Of a stretch of 64,000 bases of DNA, positions 52,604 to 62,341 are shown one piece after another. Each line of letters starts with the position of its first letter. Position 1 is the first letter of the stretch. The DNA is from a bacterium (GTDB lineage Bacteria > Zhuqueibacterota > Zhuqueibacteria > Zhuqueibacterales > Geothermadaptataceae). The translations under genes and the position numbers were made by a program. The DNA lies in the NCBI GenBank assembly GCA_024275575.1, contig JAJRYV010000117.1:62001-126000 (forward strand). The letters run 5' to 3'. The notes under the pieces were generated by a model. The model was not told where the DNA came from, ran no database searches, and saw nothing but the letters and a program-made list of their open reading frames with translations.

Positions 52604-53818
52604 TCATATTATCTCCAGGCTGAGCAAAGTGATGTCATCATCAAATTTCGAATTGCCATTCCAGTCATCAACTTTTTCGATCAGCTTTTCGATGCTCTCG
52701 TGCAGCCCATATTGTTGTAACGCAGCAATATTTTCAACCAGATTTTCGACGCCAAATTCCTGACGTTCTTTATTTTTGGTTTCATTCATGCCATCGGAAT
52801 AAAAATATAAACGATTGCCTGACTGTAATTTCAGCGTCACATCGGTGTATTCAGCGTGCTCGTCAAATCCGACGGGCAAGCCGTGACAAGGCAACGCCTC
52901 GGCGCCGGCGCCGTTGTTGGCCAAGATCACCGGTGGATGCCCAGCCGAGGAGAAGCTGAATTCCAGTGTCCTGGTATTCAGAACACCATAAACGATAGTA
53001 AAATACTGGCCGGTTTGGATATCCATGGGAAAATGCTGATTTAACGCCTGCAGTACTTTCGATGGCGGATAAGTTTCGTATGCACCCGTACCGGAGTTGT
53101 ACCGGCACAGCATCGTCGATTGCCGCTGCTGCGGCGTCAGAAACCGGTTCACCGTCACCGAAAGCAAAGCCGAGGCGACACCGTGGCCGCTGACATCGAG
53201 AACATACATGCCGATATTGTCGTTATCCAGTTTAAAAAAATTCAAAATATCACCGGCGAGCTCATCGCACGGAACATATTTCCACTTGAATTTTACACGG
53301 TCAATTTCCGGCTGTTTCGTCGGCAGAAGCGCCGCCTGCATTTTCGCCGCAGCCTGAAGTTCGTCTTGCATTCGGGCATTCGCCGCAGTAATCTGCTCAT
53401 TTGCGATGCCCAGTTCCTGATTTTTCGCCGCCAGGTTATTTTCCAGCGCGATAATGCGCTCGCCCGCATGCAGGCGCAGCGCCAGTTCTTCCTTGTCAAA
53501 AGGTTTGGTGATGAAGTCATCTGCGCCGGATTCCCAACCATAGGTGATATCCTGTTTTTCCGATTTCGAAGTAAGCAAGATGACATAATGATATTTTCCG
53601 ATTTCAGAAGCCCGTAAACCGGCGACGATTTCCGGGCCGTCTTTGCCCGGCATCATCCAGTCGAGAATGACCAGTTGGGGTGCATCTGGTTGCATGAGAA
53701 GCTCCCACGCTTCGGCGCCATCGGCCGCTGCTGTTACCTCATGCCCAAACTTCTCCAACGTAACTTTTAACATTTTTCGCGTGACTAAATCATCTTCTGC
53801 AATCAAAATTCTGGACAT
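52604..53818 (-). CDS. Response regulator with SpoIIE/PP2C phosphatase output (RsbU-like)
   Basis: A 404-residue protein: receiver (1-120, ILIAEDDLVTRKMLK and LVILDWMMPGKDG with the Asp), a coiled-coil linker (EQITAANARMQDELQAAAKM, about 135-160), and a SpoIIE-type PP2C phosphatase (IGMYVLDVSGHGVASALLS with the metal Asp, FSFSSAGHPPVILANNG, YFYSDGMNETKNKE). It should dephosphorylate an anti-anti-sigma or similar serine-phosphorylated protein. AAGG lies 6 nt before the ATG. Its stop is 70 nt from the GGDEF regulator's start on the same strand, so they are likely co-expressed outputs of one signalling pathway. Confidence 0.92.
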   Translation of the reverse strand: MSRILIAEDDLVTRKMLKVTLEKFGHEVTAAADGAEAWELLMQPDAPQLVILDWMMPGKDGPEIVAGLRASEIGKYHYVILLTSKSEKQDITYGWESGADDFITKPFDKEELALRLHAGERIIALENNLAAKNQELGIANEQITAANARMQDELQAAAKMQAALLPTKQPEIDRVKFKWKYVPCDELAGDILNFFKLDNDNIGMYVLDVSGHGVASALLSVTVNRFLTPQQRQSTMLCRYNSGTGAYETYPPSKVLQALNQHFPMDIQTGQYFTIVYGVLNTRTLEFSFSSAGHPPVILANNGAGAEALPCHGLPVGFDEHAEYTDVTLKLQSGNRLYFYSDGMNETKNKERQEFGVENLVENIAALQQYGLHESIEKLIEKVDDWNGNSKFDDDITLLSLEII

Positions 53819-54347
53819 TGACTACCTTTACAAATTTTGAAACTCACTGAACTCTTCAGCCAAAATTTCAACTTTTCATATCATTGAATATCGGAGGCAA
53901 GCTCAACGGCGGCCATTTTATTTTGAAATCATAATAATGGCACAAAAACCATTTTTTGCTTTTACATCCGGTTTAATCACGCCGTGTTGTCACGGCAGGC
54001 TGTTAATCCGGGGAGATTGTTTTAATCAGGTGCGGTCTTTGTATCAAAATCGGCAAAACCCGATTATTTATTAACTAAAATATCCGTGAGATTTGCCGTC
54101 AGAAGTATGAAAAAAAAGCGACCGCGGCTGTTGTTTGCAATAAAATTCCGTGCTTGTAAAACACAAAAGTTATCTTATTTTAGCGCAACAAAACGAAATC
54201 AATTATTTATCAAGCTCTTTTTCAGATTTTGTCAATAATCCAGGTTAAAACCTGAACACATTCGTATGTTAGCCTCGGATTTACACCGATTGAACACGGG
54301 GTTTGGTTAAATTTGTAACTATCTCCAATTTAGCGAGTTGATGCGCT
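53819..54347. promoter_or_regulatory. Divergent intergenic region, promoters inferred
   Basis: A 529-bp, AT-rich divergent gap between the response-regulator gene (minus) and the PabB-PabC gene (plus). It must contain both promoters. TAAATTTG at 54308-54315 matches the TAnnTTTG -7 element known from Bacteroidota, about 35 nt upstream of the start, but no convincing -33 element accompanies it. CAGGTT-AA-AACCTG at 54241-54254 is a small palindrome. Nothing else could be recognised. Confidence 0.35.
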
Positions 54348-56111
54348 ATGGGAGCGATGGAAAAATTTTCAATACAACTGGATAACTTCCTGCATCCGGA
54401 GATGTCGGGATGCTTACGCTTCTCCAGATTAACTGACATCGTTTTATGCCACAAAGTCGGGCAAGTGATTCCAGCCCTGAATCGCATCGAAAAAGCTGTG
54501 CGCTCGGGTTTGCATGCCGCCGGTTTTATCAGCTATGAAGCAGCCGCGGCAATGGACCCGCTTTACCAAACATTTCCGGCAAATGATCTGCCGCTGCTCT
54601 GTTTCGGTCTTTTTAAAAAAAAGCAGGTTGTCAGATTCAGATCAAAACCCCGTAAATTTTATTCGTTCACCTCGCTTCGCGCAGAGACCAACCAGCAGGA
54701 GTTCGGTCGTGCGATCGAGGCTATTCATGCCCGCATAAAAGCCGGAGATACGTATCAGGTCAATTATACCTACCGGATGAGCGGAGATTTTTTCGGGGAT
54801 GTACGCTCATTTTACCAGCACATCAGTGAAAACCAGCGGGCGGAATATTCAGCGTTACTGCAGTTCGATCAATACACCATCGCTTCGGCTTCGCCCGAAC
54901 TTTTTTTTCGCTGGCAAAACGGTGTTTTACAAACCAAACCGATGAAAGGCACGGCAGCACGCGGTGTCGATCTTGCCGGTGATGAGATTAGCGCGAGATA
55001 TTTGCGACATTCGCCAAAAGAAAAAGCCGAAAATGTGATGATTGTCGACCTGCTGCGCAACGATATGAATCGTATCTCAACCCCCGGCAGTGTGCATGTG
55101 GACAAACTTTTCACGGTTGAGAAATATGAAACTGTTTTACAGATGACCTCGACGATCCGTTCGAAATTGTCGCTGCACTGCGCTTTTGCAGAAATTTTCC
55201 AGGCGCTTTTCCCCTGCGGCTCCATCACCGGAGCACCGAAAATCAGCACCATGAAAATTATCCGCGAACTCGAAGCTTCGGCGCGTGGAATTTACACCGG
55301 CTGTATCGGTTATTTTTCCCCCGGTCCGGAGGCTGTTTTCAATGTCGCCATTCGCACAGCGCTTATCGATCGTTTGCAGCATAAAATCAAAATCGGCATC
55401 GGCGCCGGCATTACCATCGGCTCTGAAGCGGAAAAAGAATTTGCAGAATGCCGCCTAAAAAACCGCTTTCTCAACACCAAATCACCACAATTTCACCTGC
55501 TTGAGACCTTACGCTGCAGAGCGGACGGCACGATATTTTTGCGGCAGGAACACCTGGAAAGGCTGCGGAATTCGGCGCGATATTTTCGCTTCATCTTCCC
55601 TGAAAAGAAAATCAGGGCGTTGCTTGTGAAAAGTGCAGAAAAAACAGACAGAGGTGCCTGGAAGATCCGACTGCTTCTCCATAAAGACGGGCGTTATGAG
55701 ATGCAGATTCATCCCTTGCCGCAGCCCGATGCCAACAGAATTCTACGCCTGCGGATTTGTTCCGATCCAGTACGGAGTCGTGATATTTTTCTGTTCCACA
55801 AAACGACCCATCGTCAGGTTTACGACAAGCGTCTGGCACAATTCCCCGACTGTGATGACATCATTCTCATAAACGAAAAAGGCGAAATAACCGAGACCAC
55901 CATCGGCAATATCGCGGTGCAATTGGGGGGTAAGAAGTTTACTCCGCCGCTGCAATGCGGGCTGCTCGCCGGGACATACCGCGGTTTTCTTTTGCAGGCC
56001 GGTGAAATCGAAGAGCGCATTTTGCGACGGGAAGACCTCATTGCCGCTGAAAAAATTTACCGGCTCAATTCGGTTGCCGGTATGCAGAAATGTGAGTTGG
56101 TTATGGATTGA
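54348..56111 (+). CDS. pabBC: Fused aminodeoxychorismate synthase component I / ADC lyase (PabB-PabC)
   Basis: A 587-residue bifunctional enzyme making p-aminobenzoate for folate. Residues about 1-370 are PabB: ARIKAGDTYQVNYTYRM, SPELFFRWQNGVLQTKPMKG with the PMKGT lysine typical of PabB rather than the PIAGT of TrpE, and PCGSITGAPKISTMKIIREL. Residues 380-587 are class IV aminotransferase PabC: FHKTTHRQVYDKR, ILINEKGEITETTIGN and PLQCGLLAGTYR. The amidotransferase PabA is not adjacent. Starts at 54348 or the ATG at 54357 are both possible. This fused order is known from other bacteria, so it is not itself novel. Confidence 0.92.
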   Translation: MGAMEKFSIQLDNFLHPEMSGCLRFSRLTDIVLCHKVGQVIPALNRIEKAVRSGLHAAGFISYEAAAAMDPLYQTFPANDLPLLCFGLFKKKQVVRFRSKPRKFYSFTSLRAETNQQEFGRAIEAIHARIKAGDTYQVNYTYRMSGDFFGDVRSFYQHISENQRAEYSALLQFDQYTIASASPELFFRWQNGVLQTKPMKGTAARGVDLAGDEISARYLRHSPKEKAENVMIVDLLRNDMNRISTPGSVHVDKLFTVEKYETVLQMTSTIRSKLSLHCAFAEIFQALFPCGSITGAPKISTMKIIRELEASARGIYTGCIGYFSPGPEAVFNVAIRTALIDRLQHKIKIGIGAGITIGSEAEKEFAECRLKNRFLNTKSPQFHLLETLRCRADGTIFLRQEHLERLRNSARYFRFIFPEKKIRALLVKSAEKTDRGAWKIRLLLHKDGRYEMQIHPLPQPDANRILRLRICSDPVRSRDIFLFHKTTHRQVYDKRLAQFPDCDDIILINEKGEITETTIGNIAVQLGGKKFTPPLQCGLLAGTYRGFLLQAGEIEERILRREDLIAAEKIYRLNSVAGMQKCELVMD

Positions 56112-56216
56112 AGGATATCTCCACCAACCAAATAATTCTATTGCACGGCTTGGGCTTGTTTTATATCTTGAATAATTCCTACATGTTGAGATTTAAATTA
56201 TCATAACGGTGTCCAT

Positions 56217-56465
56217 ATGGTGAAAAAAAGCCTGATGTTTTGCGTCATTTCCTACTTGCTGGCGCGGCTGGAACTGGCGCTGCACATTTCCAAAACCACG
56301 TTTGAAAAATTAAAACCCGGCGCCCAGATTGAACGTTTGAGCCGCTTCGACGTGCCCTTTGACCGAGGTGAGTGGATTTTCTCTGAAGATCAGAATTATT
56401 ACCTCAATTTTACCCGGGAGAAGAAAATAATGCTGCACCAATTGCCGCCGCAATCGCGCAATTGA
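56217..56465 (+). CDS. Small conserved-looking protein, unknown
   Basis: An 82-residue protein between the PabB-PabC and fumarase genes on the same strand (106 nt after one, 50 nt before the other). The sequence (LMFCVISYLLARLELALHIS, then PFDRGEWIFSEDQNYYLNFT) has an amphipathic first half and a charged second half, with no family I recognise. ATG start without a strong ribosome site. It may be real given its position and codon regularity, but confidence is limited. Confidence 0.45.
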   Translation: MVKKSLMFCVISYLLARLELALHISKTTFEKLKPGAQIERLSRFDVPFDRGEWIFSEDQNYYLNFTREKKIMLHQLPPQSRN

Positions 56466-56515
56466 GCTCAATTTATCAACAAAAGCCTTAAAACCAGAAA
56501 GCACAGGAGTTGGAA

Positions 56516-58114
56516 ATGGCAGAATTTGTCTATCAGGAAATGTTCCCCTTAGCGGAAGATACAACGGAATACCGTCTTTTGTCGAAAAACCATATCAGTG
56601 TCAAATCATTCGAAGGAAAAGAAATGCTCGTGGTCGAGGAAGAGGCGTTGACCCTGCTGGCGCAGCAATCCTTTAAAGATGTTTCCCATCTTTTTCGCAC
56701 CGCCCACCTGAAACAACTGAAAAAAATTCTCGATGACCCGGAAGCCTCGAGCAATGACAAATATGTTGCCACCGAACTTTTGCGCAATGCGGTCATCGCT
56801 GCGGATATGGTTTATCCCAGTTGTCAGGATACGGGCACGGCGATCATCATGGGTTACAAAGGACAGCAGGTATGGACCGGTTTCAACGACAAGGAAGCGC
56901 TGGCGCGCGGTATTTATAACACCTACACCAGCAGTAATTTGCGTTATTCACAAAACGCCCCCATCACCATGTATCAGGAAAAAAATACCGGTACAAATCT
57001 GCCGGCACAGATTGATATCTATGCTGCCAAAGGCAATGATTACAAATTTCTCTGCGTTGCCAAAGGCGGTGGTTCGGCTAACAAATCCTATCTGTATCAG
57101 GAGACCAAAGCTGTGCTATCGCCCGGGCGGCTGGTGCCGTTTCTCGCTGAAAAGATGAAAACGCTGGGAACTGCCGCCTGCCCGCCCTACCACATCGCTA
57201 TCGTCATCGGCGGTACTTCGGCCGAGGTCAATTTGAAAACGGTGAAGCTGGTTTCCACCGGTTATTACGACGGTTTGCCCGCCAGGGGCAGCGAATCAGG
57301 GCACGCTTTCCGCGACCATGAGCTTGAGAAAAAGCTTTTTGAGGAGGCAACAAAAATCGGCTACGGCGCTCAGTTCGGCGGCAAGTATTTTGCCCACGAC
57401 GTACGCGTGGTGCGCCTGCCGCGTCACGGCGCATCCTGCCCCATCGGCCTCGGCGTCAGTTGCAGCGCCGACCGCAACATCAAAGGCAAGATTACCAAAG
57501 ATGGTATTTTTATCGAAAAGTTAGAGACCAACCCGGGGCAGTTCCTACCGCAAAAAAGCGAGACCAGCGGCGAGGTCAAACGCGTCGATCTCAACCGGCC
57601 GATGAAAGAAATTCTGGCGGAACTGTCGCGATATCCGGTGGCCACCATGCTGCTGCTCAACGGTAAAATCGTCGTCGGTCGCGATATGGCTCATGCCAAA
57701 ATTAAAGAGCGCCTCGACGCCGGAGAGGAAATGCCGCAATATTTGAAAGATCACATTATTTACTACGCCGGCCCGGCCAAAACACCCGAAGGCCAGGCCT
57801 CGGGATCGTTCGGCCCGACCACAGCCGGCAGGATGGACCCGTACGTCGCAGAATTTCAGGAAAAAGGCGGCTCGATGATCATGCTCGCCAAAGGCAACCG
57901 CTCGAAACAGGTTACCGACGCCTGTAAAAAATACGGTGGCTTCTACCTCGGCTCCCCCGGCGGCACTGCAGCGCGGCTCGGCAAAGATTGTATCACCAAT
58001 GTCGAAGTGCTGGAATATCCCGAGCTCGGCATGGAAGCGATTTTCATGATCACCGTGAAAGACTTCCCCGCTGTCATCATCGTCGATGACAAGGGCAATG
58101 ATTTCTTTGCGTAA
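56516..58114 (+). CDS. fumA: Class I fumarate hydratase ([4Fe-4S], single chain)
   Basis: A 532-residue FumA/FumB-type hydratase, catalysing fumarate to malate in the TCA cycle. Alpha-type segment: [20 protein letters not shown] (cluster Cys in PSCQDTG), [15 protein letters not shown] and [17 protein letters not shown]. Beta-type segment: [40 protein letters not shown] and [20 protein letters not shown]. Fused single-chain form is typical of FumA. The ORF track starts at a TTG (56510), but the ATG at 56516 with AGGAG 6 nt upstream is right. Sensitive to oxygen, which suits an anaerobic or microaerophilic lifestyle. Confidence 0.92.
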   Translation: MAEFVYQEMFPLAEDTTEYRLLSKNHISVKSFEGKEMLVVEEEALTLLAQQSFKDVSHLFRTAHLKQLKKILDDPEASSNDKYVATELLRNAVIAADMVYPSCQDTGTAIIMGYKGQQVWTGFNDKEALARGIYNTYTSSNLRYSQNAPITMYQEKNTGTNLPAQIDIYAAKGNDYKFLCVAKGGGSANKSYLYQETKAVLSPGRLVPFLAEKMKTLGTAACPPYHIAIVIGGTSAEVNLKTVKLVSTGYYDGLPARGSESGHAFRDHELEKKLFEEATKIGYGAQFGGKYFAHDVRVVRLPRHGASCPIGLGVSCSADRNIKGKITKDGIFIEKLETNPGQFLPQKSETSGEVKRVDLNRPMKEILAELSRYPVATMLLLNGKIVVGRDMAHAKIKERLDAGEEMPQYLKDHIIYYAGPAKTPEGQASGSFGPTTAGRMDPYVAEFQEKGGSMIMLAKGNRSKQVTDACKKYGGFYLGSPGGTAARLGKDCITNVEVLEYPELGMEAIFMITVKDFPAVIIVDDKGNDFFA

Positions 58115-58163
58115 AAATTAAACGGGTTCGTCGTCAAAACGTGCTCTGAAAAGGCTCTACCGG

Positions 58164-58217
58164 GTAGGGCAGACATCGCACCTGCCGTAAAAAAAGCAGG
58201 CACGATGCCTGCCCTAC
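58164..58217. repeat. Nested inverted repeat after fumarase
   Basis: GTAGGGCAGACATCG (58164-58178) pairs with CGATGCCTGCCCTAC (58203-58217) with one mismatch, enclosing a second small stem CCTGC/GCAGG. It sits 50 nt after the fumarase stop. It resembles the extragenic palindrome at 1915, sharing GCAGGCA/TGCCTGC wording, and may end or stabilise the fumarase mRNA, though no T-tract follows. Confidence 0.65.
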
Positions 58218-58365
58218 ATATAAACAATTATTACATCAACTCAGTTAATCTGCACGACAAGTTAAAATACCCTGTTACCGGCTCATTCTTTTTCTATGAT
58301 TTTATTATTATTCTACTATTTTCCTTTTCCAAACTGAAAATTATAATCATTTCGCGGAGGCTGAA

Positions 58366-61300
58366 ATGCGTAACATTTTGTTTATAATAATGCTGTTGTT
58401 CATCGGCATCGTCCTGTTTGCAGGAGAAAAAGAAGAGAAAGAGAAATGGGATGTCAATAAGATACACGGTCTCGCCGACTCGCTCGAATTCACCACCTAT
58501 GAAGGAACGTGGATGAATCTCGATGTCAGCCCCAGCGGTGATGAGATCGTTTTCGATATGCTCGGTGATATTTATCTCGTTTCCATCAATGGCGGGCAGG
58601 CCGTTGCGCTGCGCAAAGGCCCGGCCTTTGAAGTGCAGCCGCGCTTCAGCCCCGATGGCCGAATGATCAGCTTCACCAGTGACGCCGGCGGTGCCGACAA
58701 TATTTGGGTGATGGATCGCGACGGTAATGATGCACGCCAGGTAACAAAAGAGGATTTTCGCCTGCTCAACAACGCCGTTTGGACGCCAGGCGGGCAGTAT
58801 CTCGTCGCACGCAAGCATTTTACCAGCCGCCGCAGCCTGGGCGCCGGCGAGATGTGGCTGTACCACATCTCCGGCGGTAAAGGCATTCAGCTCACCAAGC
58901 GCAAAAACGACCAGCAGGATGCCGGTGAACCTGCCGTTTCCCCTGATGGCCGTTATGTCTATTTCAGCGAAGACATGTATCCTGGCGGCTATTTTCAATA
59001 CAACAAAGACCCCAACAAACAAATATACGTCATCCGTCGTTACGATCGTGAAAAAGGCAAGCTGCGCACAATTGTCAGTGGCCCCGGCGGCGCCGTACGG
59101 CCGCAGCCTTCACCGGATGGCAAATTATTGGCATTTGTCCGCCGTGTTCGCCTCAAATCCGTGCTCTATATTCGTGATTTGGCCACCGGTGAACAATGGC
59201 CGGTTTACGATGAACTCAACCCCGACCAGCAAGAGGGCTGGGCGATCTTTGGCGTATACCCGAATTTTGACTGGATGCCCGATAGTAAAAATATCGTATT
59301 CTGGGCCAAAGGCAAAATCTGGATGATCGATATTGCGACAAAAAAAGTGAAAAATATTCCTTTTCAGGTCAAAGCAAAACACCAGATTACGCGAGCATTG
59401 CGTTTTGATCAAAACATCGGGCAGGAAAAATTTGCCGTCAAAATGCTGCGTGATGTCACCACCTCACCGGATGGCAAGTGGGTTGTTTTCAGCGCCATGG
59501 GGCGCCTGTGGAAGAAAAAATTGCCAAACGGCAAAGTTGAACGCCTGACCAAAGATGTGCATTTCGAGTTTTATCCTGCTTTTAGCAGCAATGGCCGCTG
59601 GCTGGTCTATTCAACCTGGGGCGATGATGAGCACGGCGCACTTTACAAGTTGAAATTTCCTTCCGGAAAGCCAAAGAAAATCACCCGTGAAAAAGGCTAT
59701 TTCATGGAGCCTGTTTTTTCTCCGGACGGCAAGCGCCTCGCTTATCGCCGGGGGAGTGGGGATTTTCGTCTCGGATATGTTTTCGCCGCCGAGCCCGGCC
59801 TCTATTGGATCAGCAGTGATAGCGGGCCTGAACATAAAATCATCAGCAACGGGCGCAAACCGGTATTCAATAAAAAAGGCGACCGCATCTATTTCCGCAG
59901 CGGTGGCGGATTGAAAAAGAAATTCAAATCCGTTCAGCTCGACGGCAATGATGAGCGTGAAATTTTCGATCTCAAATATGTCACCGATATCAGCCTGAGT
60001 CCGGATGGCAACTGGCTGGCTTTCAGAGAGTTGTTTCATGCTTATATTGCCCCTTTTCCGCAAATCGGCAAAAGCTTTGCCCTGAACAAAAATACCAAAG
60101 CCATCCCGGTGAAAAAAGTCACGCGTGACGCCGGCGATTATCTGCATTGGTCCGGTGATTCGCAGAAACTGCACTGGACGATCGGGCCGGAATATTTCAC
60201 CCGGGATCTCAAAGATTGCTTCACCTTTGTGCCCGGCGCAGCGGACAGCCTGCCGGCAATCGATTCCAGTGGCGTGAACCTAAGCTGGCAGATGGATGCC
60301 GATATCCCCGATGGCAAAATTGTCCTCGCAGGCGCGCGCATCATCACGATGAACGGTGATGAAATTTTTGAAGACGGCACCATTATTATCGAAAAAAACC
60401 GCATCACCACGGTTGGCAACTCGGCTGATATCAGTTTGCCGCAGGTTGTGACTACCATCGATGTTTCCGGCAAAACCATCATTCCCGGCCTGATCGATGC
60501 CCATGCCCATGCCGGAAATTTCGGCAAAGGTTTGCTGCCGCAGCAACACTGGGGTTATTTCGCCAATCTCGCCTACGGCGTCACCACGATGCACGATCCC
60601 TCGACGACGACGGAAACCAGTTTTACTTTCGAAGAAATGGTGCGCGTCGGCGCCATGGTGGGGCCACGAGCATTTTCCACCGGCACGATTCTTTACGGCG
60701 CCGATGGCGATTTTAAAGCCGTGATCAATTCGCTCGAGGATGCCCGCAGCCATTTGCGGCGCATGAAAGCAGTGGGCGCTTTTTCAGTAAAAAGCTATAA
60801 CCAGCCGCGGCGCAACCAGCGCCAGCAGGTTTTACAGGCGGCGCGCGAACTGCAGATGGAAGTCGTGCCGGAGGGCGGCTCGACGTTTTTTCACAATATG
60901 ACGATGATTTTGGACGGTCACACCACTATCGAACATAATATTCCCATTTCGCCGGTTTACAAAGATATTTTATCACTGTGGGCAGCGAGCAAAACCGCCT
61001 ACACCCCGACATTGCTAGTTTCATATGGCAGCATTTCCGGTGAATACTACTGGTATCAGCATTCGAATGTCTGGGAAAATAACCGCTTGCTCACCTTTTT
61101 CCCTCGGCCGATTATCGATTCACGCTCGCGTCGCCGGCTGAAATTGCCGGAAAATGATTTCGGCCACATTCGTGTTGCCCGAGATCTGAAAAAACTCATC
61201 GAAGCCGGTGTGAAAGTGAACACCGGCGGCCATGGCCAGTTGCAAGGTCTCGGTATGCATTGGGAATTGTGGAGTATCGCTCAGGGCGGCCTGACACCGC

Positions 61301-61626
61301 TACAGGCCTTGCGCTGTGCTACTATGAATCCTGCCGAAAGCCTGGGGCTGGATAAACACATCGGCTCGTTGGAGACCGGGAAACTGGCCGATCTCGTGGT
61401 GCTGGAAAAGAATCCGCTGGATAATATTCGCAATACCGACAGTGTCGTTTATGTGATGGCCAACGGCCGCTTGTATGATGCCGCCACGATGGACGAGATT
61501 GGCAATTATTCAAAACCACGTAAAAAATTCTATTGGGAACGCGGCAAAGCCAACGACGCCTTTATCTGGAAAGGTGAAGCTCTCGGCTTCGGCCCCGAAA
61601 CCTGCGGTTGCTTCAGCGTGCATTAA
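58366..61626 (+). CDS. Exported TolB-propeller/amidohydrolase fusion
   Basis: A 1086-residue protein with a signal peptide (MRNILFIIMLLFIGIVLFAG). Residues 40-640 form a TolB/WD40-like beta-propeller with repeated SPDG blades (RFSPDGRMISFTSDAGG, VSPDGRYVYFSED, PSPDGKLLAFVRR). From about 650 an amidohydrolase begins: ARIITMNGDEIFEDGTIIIE, TIIPGLIDAHAHAGNFGKGL (HxH metal ligands), then TTIEHNIPIS and NTGGHGQLQGLGMHWELW, ending NPLDNIRNTDSVVYVMANGR. Such fusions are common in secreted metallo-hydrolases of FCB bacteria and may degrade peptides or cyclic amides. GGAGG about 6 nt upstream of the ATG. The substrate cannot be inferred. Confidence 0.88.
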   Translation: MRNILFIIMLLFIGIVLFAGEKEEKEKWDVNKIHGLADSLEFTTYEGTWMNLDVSPSGDEIVFDMLGDIYLVSINGGQAVALRKGPAFEVQPRFSPDGRMISFTSDAGGADNIWVMDRDGNDARQVTKEDFRLLNNAVWTPGGQYLVARKHFTSRRSLGAGEMWLYHISGGKGIQLTKRKNDQQDAGEPAVSPDGRYVYFSEDMYPGGYFQYNKDPNKQIYVIRRYDREKGKLRTIVSGPGGAVRPQPSPDGKLLAFVRRVRLKSVLYIRDLATGEQWPVYDELNPDQQEGWAIFGVYPNFDWMPDSKNIVFWAKGKIWMIDIATKKVKNIPFQVKAKHQITRALRFDQNIGQEKFAVKMLRDVTTSPDGKWVVFSAMGRLWKKKLPNGKVERLTKDVHFEFYPAFSSNGRWLVYSTWGDDEHGALYKLKFPSGKPKKITREKGYFMEPVFSPDGKRLAYRRGSGDFRLGYVFAAEPGLYWISSDSGPEHKIISNGRKPVFNKKGDRIYFRSGGGLKKKFKSVQLDGNDEREIFDLKYVTDISLSPDGNWLAFRELFHAYIAPFPQIGKSFALNKNTKAIPVKKVTRDAGDYLHWSGDSQKLHWTIGPEYFTRDLKDCFTFVPGAADSLPAIDSSGVNLSWQMDADIPDGKIVLAGARIITMNGDEIFEDGTIIIEKNRITTVGNSADISLPQVVTTIDVSGKTIIPGLIDAHAHAGNFGKGLLPQQHWGYFANLAYGVTTMHDPSTTTETSFTFEEMVRVGAMVGPRAFSTGTILYGADGDFKAVINSLEDARSHLRRMKAVGAFSVKSYNQPRRNQRQQVLQAARELQMEVVPEGGSTFFHNMTMILDGHTTIEHNIPISPVYKDILSLWAASKTAYTPTLLVSYGSISGEYYWYQHSNVWENNRLLTFFPRPIIDSRSRRRLKLPENDFGHIRVARDLKKLIEAGVKVNTGGHGQLQGLGMHWELWSIAQGGLTPLQALRCATMNPAESLGLDKHIGSLETGKLADLVVLEKNPLDNIRNTDSVVYVMANGRLYDAATMDEIGNYSKPRKKFYWERGKANDAFIWKGEALGFGPETCGCFSVH

Positions 61627-61648
61627 AATTAAGAATACCGGAGAAAAC

Positions 61649-62311
61649 ATGCCGGAACTACTTGAAAAATTGACCTATGCCGTCGAGCGGGGAAAAGTCG
61701 ACCGTGCCTCTGCTTTTCCGCCCGACCTGGCGGCTGCGGACGGGGCTGATGAGCTGACCCGACAGGCGCTTGCCGCAAAAATTTCGGCGAATGAAATTTT
61801 GCAAAATGCGCTTATGCCCGCCATGGCAAAAGTCGGCGATAAATTCGGGCGCGGCGAAGCCTATATTCCCGACCTGCTGATCGCTGCGAAAGCGATGAAT
61901 GCCGCAATGAAACATCTGCAGCCGTTTTTTAAATCCGGTGCGGCACAACATCGTGGCGTTGTTGTCATCGGCACAGTCGTCGGCGATCTGCATGACATCG
62001 GTAAGAATATCGTCAAAATGGTGCTCAAAGGTGATGGCTGGAATGTCGTCGATCTTGGTGTGAGCGCCGGTGTGGAAAAATATCTCGCAGCGATTGCAGA
62101 ATATCCCGGTTGTTACGTCGGTTTGAGCGCATTGCTGACGACGACGATGATGCAGATGGAGCAAATCAACGCAGCTATTAAAGAGAAATTTCCGGTGACT
62201 AAGGTTTTTGTCGGCGGCGCACCGTTAACGCAGGAGTTTAACGATAAAATCGGCGCCGATGGTTATTTTGCCAATCCGCACACTTTTACACAGTACCTGC
62301 AGACGTTGTAA
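61649..62311 (+). CDS. Corrinoid (cobalamin-binding) methyltransferase protein
   Basis: A 220-residue corrinoid protein of the MtaC/MtbC/MttC type. An N-terminal helical cap (ISANEILQNALMPAMAKVGD, KFGRGEAYIPDLLIAAKAMN) precedes a Rossmann B12-binding domain with GTVVGDLHDIGKNIVKMVLK (DxHxxG, His as the cobalt ligand), GLSALLTTTMMQMEQINAAI and VFVGGAPLTQEF (the GG of the nucleotide tail). It carries a methyl group on cobalt between a substrate methyltransferase and an acceptor methyltransferase. The ORF track starts at 61475, inside the upstream gene; the true ATG at 61649 has GGAG 5 nt upstream. It is first in the corrinoid operon. Confidence 0.92.
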   Translation: MPELLEKLTYAVERGKVDRASAFPPDLAAADGADELTRQALAAKISANEILQNALMPAMAKVGDKFGRGEAYIPDLLIAAKAMNAAMKHLQPFFKSGAAQHRGVVVIGTVVGDLHDIGKNIVKMVLKGDGWNVVDLGVSAGVEKYLAAIAEYPGCYVGLSALLTTTMMQMEQINAAIKEKFPVTKVFVGGAPLTQEFNDKIGADGYFANPHTFTQYLQTL

Positions 62312-62341
62312 AAGTGAGTAATGCAACCCGCAATTTGAGTA

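Noticed and set aside
61475-61648. 58-residue extension of the corrinoid protein
   Set aside because: It lies within the upstream amidohydrolase coding region, and the ATG at 61649 has GGAG at the right distance.
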